NCBI RefSeq assembly: GCF_900111375.1
Contig: NZ_FOHB01000001.1
Span: forward strand, 124,001 to 188,000
Reading direction: 5' to 3'
DNA length: 64,000 bases
From: Pedococcus cremeus
Lineage (GTDB): Bacteria > Actinomycetota > Actinomycetes > Actinomycetales > Dermatophilaceae
Both the position numbers and the translations under genes were made by a program. The notes under the pieces are model-generated. The model did no database searches, was not told the origin of the DNA, and worked only from the letters and a program-made list of their open reading frames with translations. Shown piece by piece: positions 59,768-64,000 of the stretch; positions within the stretch are counted from its first letter, which is position 1; each line of letters starts with the position of its first letter.

Positions 59768-60709
59768 TCAGCTCGCCTCGAGCTCCACGGTCCTGAACCA
59801 GCCGACCGTGCGCTCCAGGCCCTGTTCCCACTCCACCGCGGGCTGCCATCCCAGCAGCTGCTGCGCGCGCGTCGTGTCGGGCCGGCGGACCTTGGGGTCG
59901 TCGACGGGCAGGTCGACCAGCTTGATCTCGGAGCCGGACTCCGTTGCGGCGACGACGTCCTCGGCGATCTGCAGAACCGACATCTCGTCGGGGTTGCCGA
60001 TGTTGACCGGCCCGGGGTCGCTCGTGGCGGCGAACGCCAGGATGCCTGCCACGAGGTCGTCGACGTAGCAGACCGACCGCGTCTGCGAGCCGTCGCCGGC
60101 CACGGTGATCGGCTGCTGCAGCAGCGCCTGGCGGATGAAGGTGGGGATGGCGCGGCCGTCGTAGGGCCGCATGCGGGGGCCGTAGGTGTTGAAGATCCGC
60201 ACGATGCCCGTGTCGACGCCCTCGCTCTCGCGGTAGGCGGTGGTGAGGGCCTCGCCGTAGCGCTTGCCCTCGTCGTAGACGCCGCGCGGGCCGATGGGGT
60301 TCACGTGGCCCCAGTAGTCCTCGGACTGCGGGTGCACCTGCGGATCGCCGTAGACCTCGGAGGTCGAGGCGAGGATGAGGCGAGCGCCCTTCTCCTTGGC
60401 GATGCCGAGGGCGTGCCACGTGCCGATGGAGCCCACCTTCAGCGTGTGGATCGGCAGCTTGAGGTAGTCGACGGGCGATGCGGGAGAGGCGAAGTGCAGC
60501 ACCAGGTCGACGTCGCCGGGCACGTGCACGAAGTCGGTGAGGTCACAGGGCACGACGCGGAACGCCTTGTGGTGCATGAGGTGCGCGACGTTGTCCGGGC
60601 TACCCGTGAGGAAGTTGTCGAGGCAAACCACCTCGTCGCCCCGCGCGAGCAGTGCCTCGCAGAGATGGCTGCCCAGGAATCCCGCTCCTCCGGTGACCAC
60701 AGCGCGCAC
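59768..60709 (-). CDS. NAD-dependent epimerase/dehydratase, UDP-glucuronate decarboxylase-like
   Basis: The 313-residue extended SDR has [21 protein letters not shown] at the start, [11 protein letters not shown] (catalytic Ser/Thr), YDEGKRYGE with Tyr145 and Lys149, and [16 protein letters not shown]. The [13 protein letters not shown] and NTYGPRM segments match UDP-xylose synthase/UXS-type and related sugar-nucleotide enzymes, which convert UDP-glucuronate to UDP-xylose with NAD. It faces away from the heptose operon (tail-to-tail with the second GT9). It may provide a pentose donor for the same glycan. ADP-heptose epimerase is a weaker alternative. Confidence 0.88.
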   Translation of the reverse strand: MRAVVTGGAGFLGSHLCEALLARGDEVVCLDNFLTGSPDNVAHLMHHKAFRVVPCDLTDFVHVPGDVDLVLHFASPASPVDYLKLPIHTLKVGSIGTWHALGIAKEKGARLILASTSEVYGDPQVHPQSEDYWGHVNPIGPRGVYDEGKRYGEALTTAYRESEGVDTGIVRIFNTYGPRMRPYDGRAIPTFIRQALLQQPITVAGDGSQTRSVCYVDDLVAGILAFAATSDPGPVNIGNPDEMSVLQIAEDVVAATESGSEIKLVDLPVDDPKVRRPDTTRAQQLLGWQPAVEWEQGLERTVGWFRTVELEAS

Positions 60710-60813
60710 GTCCGTCCTCCTCGGTGTCGACGTATCCCTGCCACGTAGCGACTACCCGGTGGAGGGCGGTGCAAACCCGGCACCGCAGCGCCGCCGCGCC
60801 GATCTGCCCGTCC

Positions 60814-61146
60814 CTACCGGGCGAGGTGCTCGTCCAGCACCGGCTGCACGAGCCGGGCGGCCTTCGTCGGCTGGACCTGCACGACGCGGTACTCGGCGAC
60901 CCCGCCGCGGACGAACGGGTCCTGAGCGACGACCGCCTCCATCGACGAGCGGTCCTCGCAGGCCGCGAGGATGAAACCGCCCTCGCGCGGAACCTGCCGC
61001 CCCGACATCAGGAACGTGCCCTCGGCGTAGAACCGCTCCAGGAAGCGGACGTGGTCCTCCAACAGGGCGTCGACCTCGGGAAGCGGCGCGACGTAGTCCA
61101 CGATCAGCGCGAACAGCTCGCGCCCACCCCGCTGTGCATCCGTCAT
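60814..61146 (-). CDS. YciI family protein
   Basis: The 110-residue protein has the YciI dimeric ferredoxin-like fold: [82 protein letters not shown] has the conserved His and Asp (D-H/F region: DYV...DHVRFL; DPF). Function of YciI proteins is generally unclear; some act in degradation pathways. GGAGGAGCC precedes the ATG at 61146. The large open frame up to 63378 is antisense to the next gene and false. Confidence 0.87.
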   Translation of the reverse strand: MTDAQRGGRELFALIVDYVAPLPEVDALLEDHVRFLERFYAEGTFLMSGRQVPREGGFILAACEDRSSMEAVVAQDPFVRGGVAEYRVVQVQPTKAARLVQPVLDEHLAR

Positions 61147-61263
61147 CTGGCTCCTCCGTGTCGGGCTCCTCGGGTCCTTGCCGACCGACGACCCCGGGTG
61201 AGCATGCCACCACCCACCCGCCGGCCGGGGCGCGGCGCGGCCACGCGGCATACGGTGGAGCAC

Positions 61264-63279
61264 ATGGCCAACCGTCTCTCGGCGTCCACCTCCCCCTACC
61301 TGCTCCAGCACGCGGGGAACCCGGTCGACTGGTGGGAGTGGTGCCCGGAGGCGTTCGAGGAGGCCCGTCGCCGCGACGTGCCCGTCCTGCTCTCGGTGGG
61401 GTATGCCGCGTGCCACTGGTGCCACGTCATGGCCCACGAGTCGTTCGAGGACGAGGACGTCGCGCAGGCGCTGAACCGCGACTTCGTGTCGGTGAAGGTC
61501 GACCGTGAGGAGCGGCCCGACATCGACGCGGTCTACATGCAGGCGACCACCGCGCTGACCGGGCACGGCGGCTGGCCGATGACCTGCTTCCTCACCCCCG
61601 ACGGCGAGCCGTTCTTCTGCGGCACCTACTTCCCGCGCGACCACTTCCTCCAGCTGTTGCAGGCGGTGCACGACACCTGGCGCACCCAGCGCGACCGGGT
61701 GCTCGAGACCAGCGGCTCCATCGTCGCCCGCCTGCAGGAGGTCGGTGGGGCCCTGCCTGCCCGCCCGGTCGGCGAGGACGTGCTCGCCGGCGCGGTGGCC
61801 CGGTTGCTCGGGCAGTTCGACGACGAGCGCGGCGGGTTCGGCGGCGCGCCGAAGTTCCCTCCGTCGATGGTGCTCGAGTTCCTGCTTCGTCACCACGGCC
61901 GCACCGGCTCGCGCGACGCGCTCTACATGGCGGAGCGCACCTGTGAGGCGATGGCGCGGGGCGGCATGTACGACCAGCTCGGTGGAGGGTTCGCCCGCTA
62001 CTCCGTCGACGCCGACTGGGTGGTGCCGCACTTCGAGAAGATGCTCTACGACAACGCCCAGCTGCTGCGGGTCTACGCCCACCTGCACCGGTCCACCGGT
62101 TCCGCGCTCGCGCGCCGGGTGGCGCTCGAGACGGCGGATTTCATGCTGCGCGACCTGGGCACCGAGCAGGGCGCCTTCGCCTCGGCCCTCGACGCCGACA
62201 CCGAGGGGGTGGAGGGCCTGACCTACGCGTGGACGCCCGACCAGCTCGTCGAGGTGCTCGGCCCCGACGACGGCCCCCGGGCCGCGGACCTGCTGGGTGT
62301 CACCGGGCACGGCACCTTCGAGCACGGCAGCTCGACGCTGCAGCTGCGCCGTGACCCCGACGACGCGCAGTGGTGGCACGAGGTCCGCGAGCGCCTGTTC
62401 GAGGCCCGGCAGCAGCGTCCGCAGCCGGCGCGCGACGACAAGGTGGTGACCTCGTGGAACGGCCTGGCCATCGCCGGCCTCAGCGACGCCGGGGTGCTGC
62501 TCGATGAGCACCGTCTCGTGGAGGCTGCGGCTCGGTGCGCCGAGCACGTGCTCGGGTCGCACCTCGTCGACGACCGGCTGCGCCGGGCCTCCCGCGGCGG
62601 CCGGGTCGGGGCGGCTGCGGGGGTGCTCGACGACTACGGCAACCTCGCCGAGGGCCTGCTCGCCCTCCACCAGGCGACGGGCGAGCCACGCTGGCTGGAG
62701 GCGGCCGGGCGCCTGCTCGAGGTGGCGCAGGAGCGGTTCGGCGACGCCAGCGGCAGCTTCCACGACACCGCCGACGACGCCGAGACCCTCTTCACCCGTC
62801 CCCGCGGTCAGGGAGACAACGCCGAGCCGTCCGGGCAGTCGGCCGTGGCCGGCGCCCTCCTCACGTACGCCGCCCTCACCGGCAGCAGTGAGCACCGTCG
62901 TGCCGCCGACGCCGCTCTGGCCGCCTCGGGCCTGCTCGCCGCGCGCGACCCGCGCTTCGCGGGCTGGACCCTCGCGGCCGCCGAGGCGGCGGCCGCCGGT
63001 CCGCTCCAGGTGGCCGTGGTCCACGACGCGGCACAGGGGAAGGCGGCACAGGAGGATGCGGCGCAGCGCTTGCTCGACCTCACCCGGCGTTCCCTCTCGC
63101 CGGGGCTCGTGCTCGCCCACGGCGAGCCGGACGCCCCCGGCGTCCCCCTGCTCGAGGGCCGGCCGCTCGTCGGCGGCCACCCGACGGCATACGTCTGCCG
63201 CGGCTTCGTGTGCGACGCCCCGGTGACCGAGCCGCAGGCGCTGGGGGCGGCGCTGGCCCGGGCGGCCGTCACCTCCTAA
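61264..63279 (+). CDS. Thioredoxin-domain protein, YyaL/SSP411 family (DUF255)
   Basis: The 671-residue protein has an N-terminal thioredoxin-like DUF255 domain: [42 protein letters not shown] with Cys50 and Cys53, [12 protein letters not shown] and [20 protein letters not shown]. The rest is an (alpha/alpha)6 barrel-like region ([65 protein letters not shown]). The family is wide in bacteria and eukaryotes (spermatogenesis-associated protein 20) but its activity is unclear. A GTGGAG and a TACGGT box precede the ATG at 61264. Confidence 0.93.
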   Translation: MANRLSASTSPYLLQHAGNPVDWWEWCPEAFEEARRRDVPVLLSVGYAACHWCHVMAHESFEDEDVAQALNRDFVSVKVDREERPDIDAVYMQATTALTGHGGWPMTCFLTPDGEPFFCGTYFPRDHFLQLLQAVHDTWRTQRDRVLETSGSIVARLQEVGGALPARPVGEDVLAGAVARLLGQFDDERGGFGGAPKFPPSMVLEFLLRHHGRTGSRDALYMAERTCEAMARGGMYDQLGGGFARYSVDADWVVPHFEKMLYDNAQLLRVYAHLHRSTGSALARRVALETADFMLRDLGTEQGAFASALDADTEGVEGLTYAWTPDQLVEVLGPDDGPRAADLLGVTGHGTFEHGSSTLQLRRDPDDAQWWHEVRERLFEARQQRPQPARDDKVVTSWNGLAIAGLSDAGVLLDEHRLVEAAARCAEHVLGSHLVDDRLRRASRGGRVGAAAGVLDDYGNLAEGLLALHQATGEPRWLEAAGRLLEVAQERFGDASGSFHDTADDAETLFTRPRGQGDNAEPSGQSAVAGALLTYAALTGSSEHRRAADAALAASGLLAARDPRFAGWTLAAAEAAAAGPLQVAVVHDAAQGKAAQEDAAQRLLDLTRRSLSPGLVLAHGEPDAPGVPLLEGRPLVGGHPTAYVCRGFVCDAPVTEPQALGAALARAAVTS

Positions 63280-63330
63280 GGGCAGGAGCCGGAAGGCGCG
63301 GAGCCGACCGGCCGACCGGGGGCCCGGAGA

Positions 63331-63366
63331 CGAACCGGCGGCCAGGAACGAACCGGCGGCCAGGAA
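63331..63366. repeat. 18-bp tandem repeat downstream of the YyaL-type gene
   Basis: CGAACCGGCGGCCAGGAA occurs twice head to tail, followed by a partial CGGAG. It lies between two converging genes (ends 63279 and 63383). Confidence 0.8.
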
Positions 63367-63382
63367 CGGAGCCGCCAAGCCC

Positions 63383-63991
63383 CTAGACGGCGACGAGGTC
63401 GGAGACCTGCTCCCACGTCCAGTGCGGGCTCACGCCCGGGCAGTCGAGCAGGTAGTCGACGAGGTGCTCGTCGGGGTGCTCGTGGGTCTCCCGCAGGCCC
63501 TGAGCCACCATCGCGAGGTACGCCTCCGACGGCGGGTTGTGCGGCAGGTCGGCGTCGTCCGGGCTGGTGAAGGTCAGCACCGGGTGGCCCTCGAGGTCAC
63601 CGAGGAGGTGCAGCGACTCGTAGCGTCCCGGCCCGAGACTGTGCTTCCGCTCCTCGAGCACGGTGCTGAGGTCGAGGTCCTCCCCCGGGTCGCGATGCAT
63701 CTCCTGGGCCGCCACGTCGGCGAACTGCCCCTCGGTGATGAGGTAGGCCCGCGCCAGCGCCCCGCCGGTCGACGACGCGTCGTAGAACGCCACGCCGCCG
63801 TCCCACGTCGGGGAGTGCCAGCCGAAGAAGACCTGGCCGGGCAGCTCGATCGGCGCGTCGCCGAGGGGGTGGCTCTGGTCGCGGGCGCCGGGGTAGGTGC
63901 GGGTGGCACCCTGCGGGCGGCCGCCCCTCAGGTAGCAGAGGAAGCGGTCGCGGGCGAGGTTCGAGCCGTAGCTGGCGTACCAGACATGCAT
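63383..63991 (-). CDS. GGCT-fold protein (gamma-glutamylcyclotransferase-like)
   Basis: The 202-residue protein begins VWYASYGSNLARDRFLCYLRGGRP, with the YGSNL substrate-loop motif of gamma-glutamylcyclotransferase/AIG2-like folds (residues 8-12), then GQVFFGWHSPTWDGGVAFYD and RAYLITEGQFADVAAQEMHR. The catalytic Glu of the family is not obvious: the region that follows ends EGQFADVAAQE. Proteins of this shape are common in actinobacteria and are often mislabelled. Function unknown; GGCT-like chemistry is only a fold-based guess. ATG 63991 is near the window end. Confidence 0.7.
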   Translation of the reverse strand: MHVWYASYGSNLARDRFLCYLRGGRPQGATRTYPGARDQSHPLGDAPIELPGQVFFGWHSPTWDGGVAFYDASSTGGALARAYLITEGQFADVAAQEMHRDPGEDLDLSTVLEERKHSLGPGRYESLHLLGDLEGHPVLTFTSPDDADLPHNPPSEAYLAMVAQGLRETHEHPDEHLVDYLLDCPGVSPHWTWEQVSDLVAV

Positions 63992-64000
63992 CGCTCCCCA

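Noticed and set aside
60814-63378. An 854-residue minus-strand protein
   Set aside because: It is antisense to the YyaL-type gene; only the YciI part from ATG 61146 is real.

Overview
The window is very GC-rich chromosomal DNA from an actinobacterium. Gene order (rplU-rpmA-obg-proB, rimP-nusA-ylxR-infB-rbfA-truB-ribF), an RNase E/G gene beside a TIGR03936 gene, a DUF222/HNH gene, and many starts only 6-7 bases after a TAnnnT box all fit this. Order Micrococcales, perhaps Intrasporangiaceae, is my best guess; nothing in the window proves the family. I saw no rRNA, CRISPR array, prophage or transposase.

Regions in order. 1-660: an anti-sigma-type ATPase open to the window edge and tRNA-Ala(GGC). 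748-2600: a small membrane protein, nadD, rsfS and a histidine phosphatase, one minus-strand operon. 2601-3343: a long repeat-rich gap with DnaA-box-like sites. 3344-4985: a polyprenyl-phosphate-type glycosyltransferase and a methyltransferase overlapping tail to tail. 5077-12102: proA, then pdxY/TetR/SnoaL-like genes, then proB, obg, rpmA, rplU. 12251-16288: RNase E/G and TIGR03936; its usual partner TIGR03960 is at 21296-23293, with about 5 kb of accessory genes between them. 23402-28483: a tiny His-rich secreted ORF, an isoaspartyl methyltransferase, DUF222/HNH, LapA-like, and an Ogt/Ada-AlkA alkylation-repair pair. 28632-39561: acyl-CoA ligase, RodA, ribF, truB, rbfA, infB, ylxR, nusA, rimP. 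39693-45591: a DUF4439 lipoprotein, an APH-fold kinase, and a CitA/CitB-type two-component system divergent from a DctA-type transporter.

45691-60709 is the most distinctive part. After a frameshifted DUF2071 gene come a minus-strand FAD oxidoreductase/aldehyde dehydrogenase pair and a divergent plus-strand operon: carbamoyltransferase, GT2-GmhB fusion, GT9, glycosyltransferase, GT4-GmhA fusion, HldE. A short-chain dehydrogenase and a second GT9 follow, then a minus-strand UDP-glucuronate-decarboxylase-like gene. GmhA, HldE (both domains) and GmhB form a complete route from sedoheptulose-7-phosphate to ADP-D-glycero-heptose. Two steps are fused to glycosyltransferases and the operon is chained by GTGA/ATGA overlaps. 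A Gram-positive heptose pathway with a NodU-type carbamoyltransferase suggests a carbamoylated heptose glycoconjugate or metabolite; the product cannot be read from the sequence.

Across the window the 7-mer GGCATAC/GTATGCC occurs about 39 times by hand count, in both orientations about equally, inside genes (using rare codons) and between them, and builds several gene-end hairpins. It resembles an uptake-sequence-like or other genome-wide DNA signal. The window ends with a YciI protein, a YyaL-type thioredoxin-domain protein and a GGCT-fold protein.
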